DNA from: Gammaproteobacteria bacterium
GTDB taxonomy: Bacteria; Pseudomonadota; Gammaproteobacteria; Steroidobacterales; Rariloculaceae
Length of the DNA: 64,000 nt
Assembly: GCA_022825505.1 (NCBI GenBank)
Contig: JAJDWR010000067.1
Coordinates: 62,001 to 126,000 of the forward strand
Direction of reading: 5' to 3'
The notes beneath the pieces are model-generated. The model had not been told where the DNA came from. It saw only the letters and a list, made by a program, of their open reading frames with translations, and did no database searches. This document shows, piece after piece, positions 43,317-53,726 of this stretch (its first letter is position 1; every line of letters begins with the position of its first letter). The position numbers were made by a program, and so were the translations under genes.

Positions 43317-44291
43317 TCACCTGTACACCTGCTTCAGGTAGGGATAGGGGTCGCGAGGTCCTCCGCGGTTGCGAATGTAGACCCCGAAGTGCAGGTGCGG
43401 CGGGGTGGTCCTGGCGTTGCCGGTATTGCCCACCGTACCGATCACGTCGCCCGCAAATACGTATTGTCCGGCTTCGACGCTCTGCGAATCCAGGTGCGCA
43501 TAATAAAGTCGCGTGTTGCCGAAAAGGGGCTCCAGCCACACCACCTTGCCCCCGAGATTGGTGACGTCAACACGGCGCACGCGGGCGTCCAGCGACGCCA
43601 GCACGGGAGTCCCCCGTGGCGCGAATATATCGACGCCGTGGTGTTCCCGGGTTCCGCCGTCACGGGAGGCGCCGAAGCCACTCAGAATCGAACCTGTGCC
43701 GTGGCCGGTCACCGGGAAGTGCAATTGCGGTCCGAGGCGGATGGCGAGTCGAATTTGGCCTTCCTGCTCTTCCAGGCCGGGCTGCACGCGCACAATGAAT
43801 TCAGCGTCGGCGGAAACGTCCATGGAAATCTGCTCGCTGCGGGCCGCGGCACCCGCCGTCGGCAGGGCCATTGTGCTGGACACGTAGCGGGGAAGGGCTC
43901 CGTCGAGACGAAACAGGTCGACGAAGACCTCGGAGCGTTCGGCGCCGTTCTCCCGGAGCAGTTCGATCTGTACGCGTCGGCCCGACTCGGCGGAGAATAG
44001 ATATCCCTCTGCCCCCGGTTCGCTCGTGGCCAGATCCTGCGCGACTTCAAAAGGCAGCGCGACCGGCGTGGGTTCAAGAACGGCGCGGTCGGCCTCGTTC
44101 ACCCATTCATGCAACGGCGCCGCACGATCGGAGCCAAGCCCCGCAAGCACGACGCCATACGCCTTGTGGGGCGATTCCGGTACGTACGGCCTCAGAATGG
44201 ACGATGTCGAAATCGGTCCGGACGGCGCCGCGAATATCGCGAGCAGCAGCCCGCAAAGGCCGGCCAACGATATTCTGAATGCCGTCCGCAT
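43317..44291 (-). CDS. M23 family (LytM-type) peptidase
   Basis: 324 residues with an N-terminal signal or anchor. A non-catalytic beta-rich middle part is followed by a C-terminal M23 zinc peptidase domain. The zinc ligands are in EHHGVDIFAPRGTPV (H-x3-D) and PPHLHFGVYI (HxH). GTVGNTGNARTT fits the fold. It should cleave peptidoglycan peptides or activate a cleaving enzyme in the periplasm. It is the first gene of the minus-strand run leading into the DUF6152 cluster. Confidence 0.88.
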   Translation of the reverse strand: MRTAFRISLAGLCGLLLAIFAAPSGPISTSSILRPYVPESPHKAYGVVLAGLGSDRAAPLHEWVNEADRAVLEPTPVALPFEVAQDLATSEPGAEGYLFSAESGRRVQIELLRENGAERSEVFVDLFRLDGALPRYVSSTMALPTAGAAARSEQISMDVSADAEFIVRVQPGLEEQEGQIRLAIRLGPQLHFPVTGHGTGSILSGFGASRDGGTREHHGVDIFAPRGTPVLASLDARVRRVDVTNLGGKVVWLEPLFGNTRLYYAHLDSQSVEAGQYVFAGDVIGTVGNTGNARTTPPHLHFGVYIRNRGGPRDPYPYLKQVYR

Positions 44292-44572
44292 CGCCCGGTT
44301 ACCTCCTGTCCGGTTTGCCGGCTACCGATCTGTGTCGTGCTTTCACTGGCGATTCGCAGGCTGCAGCATGCCCACGTGCGGGGTTCCCCTGAAGTGTCGA
44401 TCCTACAATTCCAGTGCTCGACGTGTCGAGTCGCCGGTTGCATGCGCGGGTCCACGCAAGGAGAGGCGCCGCAGAATCTCCACAATTCTTCAGTTGCGCC
44501 TCCTTGACGGTGCAGCCGTCGATGCTAGGCTTGTGTTCGCAGTCGAGCCGAAACCCGGAGCGTTCACGGCCC

Positions 44573-45782
<1,210 letters not shown>

Positions 45783-45784
<2 letters not shown>

Positions 45785-45828
45785 CGCTACATCCGGCAGA
45801 AACCCAGTTATCGGTTGGATGCAGCGCT
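45783..45828. terminator. Possible bidirectional terminator hairpin
   Basis: AGCGCTACATCC (45783-45794) pairs with GGATGCAGCGCT (45817-45828) with one G-U-type mismatch and a 22-base loop, between two convergent genes. There is no U-tract. Position supports termination; the strength is uncertain. Confidence 0.35.
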
Positions 45829-45866
45829 GGCAGCCGGTGTCGCCCTGGAGGCCGGCGATACCGGGC

Positions 45867-46976
45867 TCAGGCGCTTCGGCCGGGCGGACTCAGGAGCATT
45901 CCGAGAACGGCGGTTCTCTCGCTGGATTCCAGTGCAATTTTGGCCGTCATGGTCAGCGGTACGGATAGCAGCATCCCGATCGGGCCGAACACCCATCCCC
46001 AGAAGACCAGTGAGAGAAAGACGACCAGCGTGGACATCCCCAGTCCGCGTCCCATCACCCTGGGCTCGATGACTCCGCCGATGGAAATGTTGATCACGAA
46101 GTAGCCAAGTGCGATGAACGCCGCGTTGAGTCCCCCGAATTGAATCAGCGCCAGCAGCACCGCGGGAATGGCGGCGATCAGCGATCCGATGTTGGGAATG
46201 AAGTTGAGCAGAAAGGCGAGCAGGCCCCAGAGCACGGGAAAGTCCAGGCCAAAGGCTGCGGCCAGCACGCCGACGGCCAGGCCGGTGGCCAGGCTGGTGA
46301 GCGACTTGATGCCCAGGTAGCGCTGCACGCTGCTGGTAAATCTCTTGAAGTACTCGGGCTCGCCGCGGGATGCGCGCACCACCAGGCGTATCTTGGCCGG
46401 CAGCGAGGAGGCCTCCAGGAGCATGAATACCACCGAGAAGGCAATCAGGAAGAAATTCGCCAGCAATCCCTGGATCGCATTCAGCACTATGGTAACCAGA
46501 CCCATCGCCGCCCCGGGCTGAACAAGGTCGCGCAACAGGTCGACACCGACGTCCTGGCCCAACAACGCAGCCATTTCCGTAAAAATCTCGTCAAGCCGTG
46601 TCTGGTAGAACGGCAGGCGATCGTTGAAAGCAGCCAGCGAGCCGCCGACGAACGTGCCGACCAGGGTCAGGGTGCCGATGATCAGGATGATGACGAGGGT
46701 TACCGCGATGCCGGTGGGTACGCGCACCCGCTCCAGAAGGCGGGTGATGGGCGCACAAAGTACCGAAATGAATACAGCTACCAGCAACGGGACGAGGATG
46801 GCGCGAGCCGCCTGCATCCCGTAGATGACCGCGACGATCGCAATGACCGTGACTGCGATGGCGAGTCCCGACCTGGCTTGACCCTGGGGTTCGATGACGT
46901 GGTCCTCCCGATTCCGTGCGCTAACTGTACGCGCAAGCAGCCCGTGACAAAAGCCCTTCTGTAGCGATGATTCCAC
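45867..46976 (-). CDS. AI-2E family transporter (TqsA/YhhT-like)
   Basis: Up to 369 residues with about eight hydrophobic segments. Typical signatures are FIPNIGSLIAAIPAVLLAL and a VIEPRVMGRGLGMSTLVVFLSL stretch, in pieces, followed by GWVFGPIGMLLSVPL. Members export small molecules or ions; autoinducer-2 export is shown for few. The start is problematic. GTG 46976 keeps all helices but has its ribosome site directly adjacent. A strong GGGAGG (46907-46912) precedes only an ATC/GTC codon about 28 codons downstream. Confidence 0.82.
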   Translation of the reverse strand: MESSLQKGFCHGLLARTVSARNREDHVIEPQGQARSGLAIAVTVIAIVAVIYGMQAARAILVPLLVAVFISVLCAPITRLLERVRVPTGIAVTLVIILIIGTLTLVGTFVGGSLAAFNDRLPFYQTRLDEIFTEMAALLGQDVGVDLLRDLVQPGAAMGLVTIVLNAIQGLLANFFLIAFSVVFMLLEASSLPAKIRLVVRASRGEPEYFKRFTSSVQRYLGIKSLTSLATGLAVGVLAAAFGLDFPVLWGLLAFLLNFIPNIGSLIAAIPAVLLALIQFGGLNAAFIALGYFVINISIGGVIEPRVMGRGLGMSTLVVFLSLVFWGWVFGPIGMLLSVPLTMTAKIALESSERTAVLGMLLSPPGRSA

Positions 46977-47015
46977 TCCTTGGCTAGAATTCGCGCCCGT
47001 TACAGGGGATCATGG

Positions 47016-48044
47016 ATGATGAAGCGGCACGCAATCCGCGTTTCGTGCGCTTTGGCGCTGTGCTGCCTTAACGCGTGCGTGGCTCACTACACCCGGGACC
47101 AGCGCACGGATGACGGCTACGTTTACGCGCCGCCGGTGGCGAGCGAGGACCTTGACTATTCCGCCAACGGGCCCGTGGAACTCGGACCGCCGCTGCGCAC
47201 GCTCCGTCATCACGACGCCATTCCGCTGTCCTACGCTTCCAGCGGCGCCAACGGGCACGCCCGGAATCGCGTCGAGGGACTCTACCTGCGGAGCCGTCTG
47301 CCGGGCGCGAAGAAGTTGCTGATCGTATTGCCCATCTGGGGATCGAGCCAATACCCGCCGCGAAAGATCTCCCATGGATACGCCGGGCATTCCGGGGGCG
47401 ATGCACATGTGATCTGGCTGTATGGCGAGCCGCCGCTGTTTCCCTGGGAAACCCTGTGGTCCACGCCCAGTGAGGAGGAGTGGATCGCAATCGCCGAAGA
47501 CAGCCTGGAGCGCTATCGGACCGCGGTGAACGATACCCGGCGCCTGATCGACTGGCTGGTTACCCGCGAGGAGGTGGATTCTGACCGGGTTGCCATCATC
47601 GGTTTCAGCATGGGCGCACTGGCTGCCGCCTCGATCATGGCCAACGACCCGCGGATTTCCGCGGGAGTCTACATGGCGGGCGGTGCATTGTTCTCGGAGG
47701 TGATGGCCCAGTGCAGGGGCAAGGCCGGGCGCATGCGCGAACACGCATTGGAGGCTTACGGCTGGTCGCTCGACGACTACCGGCACTTCTTCGAGGAACG
47801 GACAGGGGCGGTCGAGCCCACGCACTATGCGGGCCACTACGACCCGGACAGGATCCTCATCATCGACGCCCGGTTCGATAACTGCATTCCACGGGATTCA
47901 CGAGAAGCGCTGTGGGAAGTGACGGGCTATCCGGAGCGAATCACCATGCCGTATCGGCACAAGAGCGCATTCTTGTCGCTGACTCCCCTGGGACTCAATT
48001 TCGCCCGCGGGATCATCTATCGATTTTTCGACCGCGTACTCTAG
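47016..48044 (+). CDS. Alpha/beta-hydrolase lipoprotein
   Basis: 342 residues. A lipoprotein signal with Cys near residue 21 (LALCCLNAC) precedes an alpha/beta-hydrolase domain with the nucleophile elbow GFSMG and a lid-like middle. A late Asp is in ILIIDARFDNCIP, and the likely catalytic His is in PYRHKSA. A dienelactone-hydrolase-like or esterase role at the membrane is inferred. ATG 47016 follows AGGGGATC and starts the signal. Confidence 0.78.
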   Translation: MMKRHAIRVSCALALCCLNACVAHYTRDQRTDDGYVYAPPVASEDLDYSANGPVELGPPLRTLRHHDAIPLSYASSGANGHARNRVEGLYLRSRLPGAKKLLIVLPIWGSSQYPPRKISHGYAGHSGGDAHVIWLYGEPPLFPWETLWSTPSEEEWIAIAEDSLERYRTAVNDTRRLIDWLVTREEVDSDRVAIIGFSMGALAAASIMANDPRISAGVYMAGGALFSEVMAQCRGKAGRMREHALEAYGWSLDDYRHFFEERTGAVEPTHYAGHYDPDRILIIDARFDNCIPRDSREALWEVTGYPERITMPYRHKSAFLSLTPLGLNFARGIIYRFFDRVL

Positions 48045-48060
48045 CCTCCAGACCGATCCG

Positions 48061-48081
48061 CCGCCGAACGATGTTCGGCGG
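48061..48081. terminator. Hairpin between convergent genes
   Basis: CCGCCGAAC (48061-48069), loop GAT, GTTCGGCGG (48073-48081): a perfect 9-bp GC-rich stem between two converging stops at 48044 and 48086. It could end transcription from both sides, though no U-tract is present. Confidence 0.55.
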
Positions 48082-48085
48082 AACG

Positions 48086-49852
48086 TCAGTCGGCCCTTGC
48101 CTGCAGGCCGGGCGTGGCGCCGTTGTGAAAACCGCCCTGGTCGCGGACGACCATTCCGGTACCTGCTTCGTCGTAGTGCACCCAGACCAGTCCGTGCAGG
48201 TCGCCTCCGCCCGGTATGTCGATGATGTCCTTGCGCTCGCGGGTCAGTGCATCGAAGACGTAGATGGCGCCCTCGTAGTTGCTGGTGGCCCAGAATTCGC
48301 TGCCGTCCGGCGACAGCAGGATGTGGTCGACATGGTACGCGGAGAACAGCGTATCGACGCTGGCGCCGGATTCAGTTTCGTACACGGTCACAGTACGGCC
48401 GCCCACCATGCCGGTGGACTCGCCCTTGTCGGCGATCCAGACTTCGCTTGAGTCCGCATTGACGGCACAGCCGTAGGGACCGGGACCGGTCGGGCGCGTC
48501 CATGCGATCTCGCCGGTTTCGGTATTGATACGGGTCACGACGTTGTTGCCGGTGCTGGGCACGTACATGTGGCCGCCGTCGTGATCGAAGCAGATCCAGT
48601 CGGCGCGATGGCCCGGGTGCGGGTATTCCTGCAGGACTTCCCAGGTTTCCGGATCCAGCCGGGCCACCCAGGACGTGGGTACCACAGTCAGTTCGCCATA
48701 CATGTACCTGCGTGCGGCCTGGAACCCGTAACCGGCGGGTTCCATGATGATGTAGATGAACTCGTTGTCGGTCCACGCCGTGTAGGCGTTGCCGCCCAGG
48801 TCCTCCTCGTGGACACCGCCGATGATCCGGTCGGTCTCCGGATCGAAGAGGTAGGCGGTGAGCCCATCCGGGTCCTGGGCGAACGTATCGATCAACATGT
48901 AACGGTCCTGAAAGACCTGCGCGTGGTGCATGCGCCCGCCGACGGAGAGCTGACGTACCGGCTGCAGGGTGAGGGCATCCACCTTCAGCACGCTGGCGGC
49001 CGCACGCGACAGGCCGGGTGAGGCGCCCTGGGGTTCCTGCTCACTGTCCGGCGCCGCGCCGGAGATGTAGACCCAGCGCCCATCCGGGCTGACCGCCGTG
49101 GAGTGCATTGCGCTGCGCAGTTCGGGCGCGATCTCGTAGGAGGCTACGATGTCACGAGTCTCGGCGTCGCCCACTACCACTTTCATGCCATCGGGCGAAA
49201 AGGTCTCACCGGTCCGATAGTTCCGGGTGCCGCGGGTGCCCGCATTCTCGTAGAAGTAGGTCTTGCCGGGCTCGGGGGTGAACTTCGGCTCTCCGGCATC
49301 GAACTCGGCAGCCACGGCGACTTCGTAGGTCCGCATCAGGCTACCCTCTCTGGCCCGCCGCTCCCAGTTCTCAACGACCGCCGAAAAGTCCTCGACGGCC
49401 TGGAGCATGGCGAGGCGTTCGTTTCCTGCCGCGACCGCGGTCACGGTAGCCTGTTCCGCCGCGGGGTCTTCGGCCCCGGCAACCGGCGCCGCCGTCGCGA
49501 GCGCAGCCACATCGATGGAATCCTCCGGATCGCCCGTCAACTCCCTGATGAAGACGGACAGTGCCAGCAGATCCTGCTGCGAGGCTTGCAGCGCATCGGC
49601 CAACTCGGCCATCTCGGGATTGGTCCGAAGCTGGTAGTCGATGGAGCGGGGCGTGATGCCGGCGTCCAGCGGGGGGGCGGCCAGACCGCCGCTGCCGTCC
49701 GCGCCGTGGCATTCCACGCACGAATCGGTCAGAAAGTAAAGGTCGCGGCCGTGTTCGGAGAGTTCTGCGACGGTCAGCTCTTCTTCGACGGGGCCGCCTG
49801 TGCAGGACAATAAAAGGACAGCGGGCGCGAGGGCCGGTAGTTGCTTGTACAT
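48086..49852 (-). CDS. Lipoprotein fusing cytochrome c to a YVTN-type beta-propeller
   Basis: 588 residues. Lipobox LLLSC with Cys17 is followed by a c-type heme site CVECH (Cys45, Cys48, His49) in a small cytochrome domain (to about 110). A low-complexity Ala/Val/Glu linker (about 115-150) comes next, then a propeller with repeated blades such as TAVSPDGRWVYISG, HMYVPSTGNNVVTRIN and LLSPDGSEFWATSNYEGAIYVFD. The layout recalls cytochrome cd1, but heme d1 ligands were not identified. An extracytoplasmic redox or sensing role is inferred. Confidence 0.8.
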   Translation of the reverse strand: MYKQLPALAPAVLLLSCTGGPVEEELTVAELSEHGRDLYFLTDSCVECHGADGSGGLAAPPLDAGITPRSIDYQLRTNPEMAELADALQASQQDLLALSVFIRELTGDPEDSIDVAALATAAPVAGAEDPAAEQATVTAVAAGNERLAMLQAVEDFSAVVENWERRAREGSLMRTYEVAVAAEFDAGEPKFTPEPGKTYFYENAGTRGTRNYRTGETFSPDGMKVVVGDAETRDIVASYEIAPELRSAMHSTAVSPDGRWVYISGAAPDSEQEPQGASPGLSRAAASVLKVDALTLQPVRQLSVGGRMHHAQVFQDRYMLIDTFAQDPDGLTAYLFDPETDRIIGGVHEEDLGGNAYTAWTDNEFIYIIMEPAGYGFQAARRYMYGELTVVPTSWVARLDPETWEVLQEYPHPGHRADWICFDHDGGHMYVPSTGNNVVTRINTETGEIAWTRPTGPGPYGCAVNADSSEVWIADKGESTGMVGGRTVTVYETESGASVDTLFSAYHVDHILLSPDGSEFWATSNYEGAIYVFDALTRERKDIIDIPGGGDLHGLVWVHYDEAGTGMVVRDQGGFHNGATPGLQARAD

Positions 49853-50020
49853 TTGGTTGCCTCGTCGGCCGGTGCCTTGAGTCTTGAGTCCCGATAATGT
49901 CCTTTGGCGTTCTCCTTGGCAAGCCGCCGGTATCTTGAGTCTTGCAACGCGAGCGGTCTGTGCGTGAAGAAGTTGAAACCTTCATGGGAAAGGCGGACAA
50001 CGTCGGTTATCCTGTGTCTG

Positions 50021-50048
50021 GCGCTTGGCGCTTGGCGCTTGGCGCTTG
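50021..50048 (+). repeat. Four tandem GCGCTTG heptamers
   Basis: GCGCTTG occurs four times without interruption in the leader of the TPR gene, 50 bases before its start. This is a simple-sequence tract prone to slippage. It is outside the proposed coding region but would lie in the 5' untranslated region or promoter. Confidence 0.85.
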
Positions 50049-50097
50049 GCGGAGGGCAAGGTGCTGTCCACCGAATCGAAACACGCAGGAGAGTCAG

Positions 50098-51591
50098 ATG
50101 AGACCAATGAAAACCGCCCGAATCCTCGCGTTGATCCTGGGTTCCGTGCTGCTGTCCCTGGCCGTACAGGCACAGGAGAACTACGGGATGACGGAATTCG
50201 AAGCAACAGGCGCGGCCGAGGCCCAGCCGGCCTTCCTGCGTGGCCTGCTGCAGCTTCACAATTTCGAATACCTCGACGCACGCGCCTCGTTCCGTGAGGC
50301 ACTGGCCATCGATCCGGATTTCGGCATGGCCTATTGGGGCGAAGCGTTGACCTGGGAGCACGGCTTCTGGCGCAGAACCGACCCGGAGCGGTCCCGGGCC
50401 GTTCTGCAGCGGATGGGACCCACGCCGGAGGCGCGGGCGGCACGAATGGGGACCCAGCGGGAGAAGGACTACCTGGCGAGCATCGAGATCCTGTTCGGGG
50501 AAGGCACCCAGGACGAGCGAAACCTCGCTTACCTGGAAGCGCTGAGGGCGCTACACGAGAAGTACCCGGACGACCTGGACGCGGCGGCGTTCTACGCCCT
50601 GTACATCCTCGTGGAGGCCAACGGGCGCGACTACGCCAGGTACATGCGGGCCGGCGCCATCGCCGAAGAGATCCTGGAAAGGAACCCGTTGCACCCCGGT
50701 GCGCTGCACTACGCGATTCACAGTTACGACGATCCCATTCACGCGCCGCTGGGGCTGAGGATGGCCCGCGACTACATCCGCGTCGCGCCTTCGGCGGTGC
50801 ACGCCCTGCACATGGGATCGCACATCTACTTTGCCCTGGGCATGTGGGAAGAGGGCACCGACCGCAACATACGCTCGTTCGAGGAATCGAGAGCCCGGCA
50901 GGCGGACCCGGACGATCTATACGACAACCAGGGCTATCATGCCCTGACGTGGCTGATCTACAGCCTCACCCAGCAGGGCGAGCGGGAGCGGGCCCGGGAG
51001 CGGCTGGCGCTGATCGAAAAACAGGTGGAGATGCACGGCAGCGACAGCCCGTTCCCCCGCAGCAACTACGTGGCCGCGCGTGCGTCGTACATCGTCGATA
51101 CGCAGGAGTGGGACAGCCACTACGCCGATGCGGAGATCGATCTCACGGGGCTCAGCCCGTTATCCGTCGCCACCGACTACTACGTCCGGGGACTGGTTGC
51201 GCTCAATCGGGGCGACACGGACGGGGCCCGGGCTGCGCTCGAGTCCATGGGCGGCGAGGAGCCGGTGGCCACCAACGACGACCGGGCGGCATCGCCGCAC
51301 CTGCTGCGCCTGGCGCTTGCAGGGCAGATCGAGTTTGCGTCGGGCAACTCAGATCGCGCGCTGGCGCTGATCCGGGAAGCGACGGACCTGGAGAGCGAAC
51401 TGCCCATCGACTACGGGCCTGCCGTGCCCGTGCAGCCGATGGCGGAGTTGCTTGCCGACACGTATCTGGCGCTGGGCAACCGCGACATGGCGGTGCAATA
51501 CTACGAACTCTCGCTTCGCAATGCGGTCGGACGGGAGCGGTCCCTGGCGGGACTGAACCGTGCCCGGGCCGAAACCATGACCCGACGCTGA
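50098..51591 (+). CDS. Exported TPR-repeat protein
   Basis: 497 residues with a signal peptide (MRPMKTARILALILGSVLLS, cleaved near VQAQ). TPR-like helical hairpins follow, for example ARASFREALAIDPDFGMAYWGEA near residues 53-75 and, at the C-terminus, TYLALGNRDMAVQYYELSLRNA. A middle His-rich region (LHPGALHYAIHSYDDPIH and HALHMGSHIYF) could bind metal or heme, which is speculative. ATG 50098 has AGGAGAG upstream. It diverges from the cytochrome-propeller gene, suggesting a shared pathway. Confidence 0.75.
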   Translation: MRPMKTARILALILGSVLLSLAVQAQENYGMTEFEATGAAEAQPAFLRGLLQLHNFEYLDARASFREALAIDPDFGMAYWGEALTWEHGFWRRTDPERSRAVLQRMGPTPEARAARMGTQREKDYLASIEILFGEGTQDERNLAYLEALRALHEKYPDDLDAAAFYALYILVEANGRDYARYMRAGAIAEEILERNPLHPGALHYAIHSYDDPIHAPLGLRMARDYIRVAPSAVHALHMGSHIYFALGMWEEGTDRNIRSFEESRARQADPDDLYDNQGYHALTWLIYSLTQQGERERARERLALIEKQVEMHGSDSPFPRSNYVAARASYIVDTQEWDSHYADAEIDLTGLSPLSVATDYYVRGLVALNRGDTDGARAALESMGGEEPVATNDDRAASPHLLRLALAGQIEFASGNSDRALALIREATDLESELPIDYGPAVPVQPMAELLADTYLALGNRDMAVQYYELSLRNAVGRERSLAGLNRARAETMTRR

Positions 51592-51714
51592 ACGGTGCGT
51601 GAGTGCCGCGCCCACGGGCGGGGCTCGGCCTGTCACGGCTGAGGATACGCAGAGGGGCGGCTCGATGACCCGTCGACTGAAGCCCCTTGAGCGCTTCGGA
51701 TCGACCTTGTGGGG

Positions 51715-52893
51715 TCAGCGGCAGTAGTAGTCCATGAGAATCTCGGCCACTTCCGGCCGCGTGATTTCCGGTGGCGGGTGTCTGCCCTGACTCAGCATGG
51801 TCCTCAGGTTGGTCCCGGAGAGCACCAGGTAGTCGTCCGGCGTGTGATCGGTCACTTCACGCATCATCACCACCCGGCCGAGTTTTTTCGACCAGGCTGC
51901 GTGGTCGGCGCCAAAGATGCGGATTTCGAGGGCATCCTGCGGAATTCGCTCGAAGATGGCCTGGGCGTCGAACGGACCGTAGTAATCGCCGACGCCGGCA
52001 TGGTCGCGCCCCATGACAAGATGCGTGACGCCCATGTTCTGCCGGAAGAGGGCGTGGAGCAGGGCTTCGCGCGGTCCGGCATAGAGCATGTCGAAGCCGT
52101 ATCCCGTAACCATCACCGTGTCGGCGGGGAAGTAGAGTTCCACCATCTTGCGAATGCAGGCATCGCGCACTTCACCCGGAATGTCTCCGGGTTTGAGCTT
52201 GCCCAGCAACATGTGGATTACCAGGCCGTCGGCGCCCAGTCGCTCAATGGCCATCCGGCACAGCGTCTCGTGCGCCAGGTGCATGGGGTTGCGGGTCTGA
52301 AACGCCACCGACGTTTCCCAGCCCAGCCGGTCGATCTCGGCGCGGATGTCGACCGCCGTCCGAAAGGTATCCGGATAGTCCCGCTCGAAGTAACTGAAGT
52401 TGAGGACCCTGATCGGCCCCGCCACGCAGTAGCGGCCGAGACTTCTGAACTCGGAGACGCCCGGGTGGTTGTCGTCGCCTGTTCCGAAGACGGACCGGAC
52501 GACGGTATCCAGTTGTTCAGCGCCGGCGGCTTCGATACTTCCTACCTCCATCACCGCAAGCACGGGGTTGCCGGCGACATTCGGGTCGCGAAGGGCGATG
52601 CGCCGAGCCGAAGTGATGCCGCCCACATCGGCGCACAGGTTCAGGATCGGCACCGGCCAGAACAGCCCGTCGTCCGTACGCATCTCTTCGGCGACGCTCA
52701 TGGCGTCCGCGAGGTTCATGAAGCCGTCCAGCGGGGTGAAGTAACCACCGCCCAGCATGACGGCGTTGGCGGCCGCCGCCGAATTGAGAACGAGCGACGG
52801 CAGCGACTCGGCTTCCGCCAGCAATTCGGCCCGGTCCTTGCCGTCGGTGACAAACAGCGGTCGCAGGGCATCGGCCCCGTGGGGACTGATCAC
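51715..52893 (-). CDS. sat: Sulfate adenylyltransferase (ATP sulfurylase), single-chain
   Basis: 392 residues of the homo-oligomeric ATP sulfurylase family, not CysDN. ATP/sulfate-binding QTRNPMH is at 199-205 and GRDHAG at 295-300, with VLSGTNLR near the C-terminus. It interconverts ATP plus sulfate with APS plus pyrophosphate. With aprMBA in the same window it is expected to run toward ATP in sulfite oxidation. The start is GTG 52893 in a GTGA overlap with the cysC stop. The chain lacks the kinase domain fused in some fungal forms. Confidence 0.93.
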   Translation of the reverse strand: MISPHGADALRPLFVTDGKDRAELLAEAESLPSLVLNSAAAANAVMLGGGYFTPLDGFMNLADAMSVAEEMRTDDGLFWPVPILNLCADVGGITSARRIALRDPNVAGNPVLAVMEVGSIEAAGAEQLDTVVRSVFGTGDDNHPGVSEFRSLGRYCVAGPIRVLNFSYFERDYPDTFRTAVDIRAEIDRLGWETSVAFQTRNPMHLAHETLCRMAIERLGADGLVIHMLLGKLKPGDIPGEVRDACIRKMVELYFPADTVMVTGYGFDMLYAGPREALLHALFRQNMGVTHLVMGRDHAGVGDYYGPFDAQAIFERIPQDALEIRIFGADHAAWSKKLGRVVMMREVTDHTPDDYLVLSGTNLRTMLSQGRHPPPEITRPEVAEILMDYYCR

Positions 52894-53654
52894 CGGGCGT
52901 CACCCGCCGAAACGTTTCGCTTCGCCTGACCCGAGGCGTCGCTGCGCTCGGGACCGGCCGCCGCGCTTCCAGGCTCAAGGCCACGCGAGGAGTCGCCGCG
53001 TTCGGCCGGGCGCAAGGATCCGTCGATCCGGACAGTGTCGATAATGCCGTGCCGCTCCAGGTAGTCAATGATGGCCGATACCTCTTCTTTCACCGTGAGT
53101 TGGTCGGTGCGAAGATGAATCTCCGGGTTGACGGGTTTTTCGTAGGGATCGTCGATCCCCGTGAAATTCTTGATCTCGCCCGCGCGGGCGCGCCTGTACA
53201 GTCCTTTCGGATCCCGCCGTTCGGCCTCGCTCAGCGGACAGTCCACGAACACCTCGACAAACCGCAGGTCGGCTTCTTCGTGCAGCCGGCGAACCTCATC
53301 CCGGTCGGACGCATAGGGGCTGATGAAGGCGGACAGCGAAATGGCGCCGGCGTCGCCAAAGAGTTTCGCGACTTCTCCGATGCGGCGAATGTTCTCCCTG
53401 CGGTCGGCCTCGGAGAAGCCCAGGTTCTTGTTGATGCCCAGACGCACGTTGTCGCCATCGAGACGGTACGACAACTTGCCCCGCCGAAACAGCGCGCGCT
53501 CCAGGGCCACAGCGATGGTGCTCTTGCCGCTGCCGGAGAGACCGGTAAACCAGATCGTCGCGCCTTTTTGGCGCAGAATCTGGTATCGGTCCTCCCTCGT
53601 CACCAGGCCTTCCTGCCAGGTGACATTGGTGGCTTTCTGCTTTGCTGGTGTCAT
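52890..53654 (-). CDS. cysC: Adenylylsulfate kinase
   Basis: 254 residues. APS kinase core: Walker A GLSGSGKS (38-45), DGDNVRLGINKNLGFSEADR in parts, SAFISPYASDRDEVR, and VFVDCPLSEAERRDPKGLY. It phosphorylates APS to PAPS. After about residue 205 a low-complexity Arg/Gly/Ser/Ala tail of some 45 residues extends beyond the usual end; its last codons overlap the sat start. ATG 53654 is preferred to the upstream GTG at 53720. Confidence 0.92.
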   Translation of the reverse strand: MTPAKQKATNVTWQEGLVTREDRYQILRQKGATIWFTGLSGSGKSTIAVALERALFRRGKLSYRLDGDNVRLGINKNLGFSEADRRENIRRIGEVAKLFGDAGAISLSAFISPYASDRDEVRRLHEEADLRFVEVFVDCPLSEAERRDPKGLYRRARAGEIKNFTGIDDPYEKPVNPEIHLRTDQLTVKEEVSAIIDYLERHGIIDTVRIDGSLRPAERGDSSRGLEPGSAAAGPERSDASGQAKRNVSAGDAR

Positions 53655-53726
53655 TGTTTGTCCGATCTCTTCCGGCCCGGCGGGCAGGTCGGTGCGCCTG
53701 CGCGCGCAAGCCGCGACCACGCCCGG

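Noticed and set aside
50000..50060. CRISPR-like repeats
   Set aside because: The repeat is a contiguous 7-bp tandem without spacers. No CRISPR array or cas gene is seen anywhere in the window.
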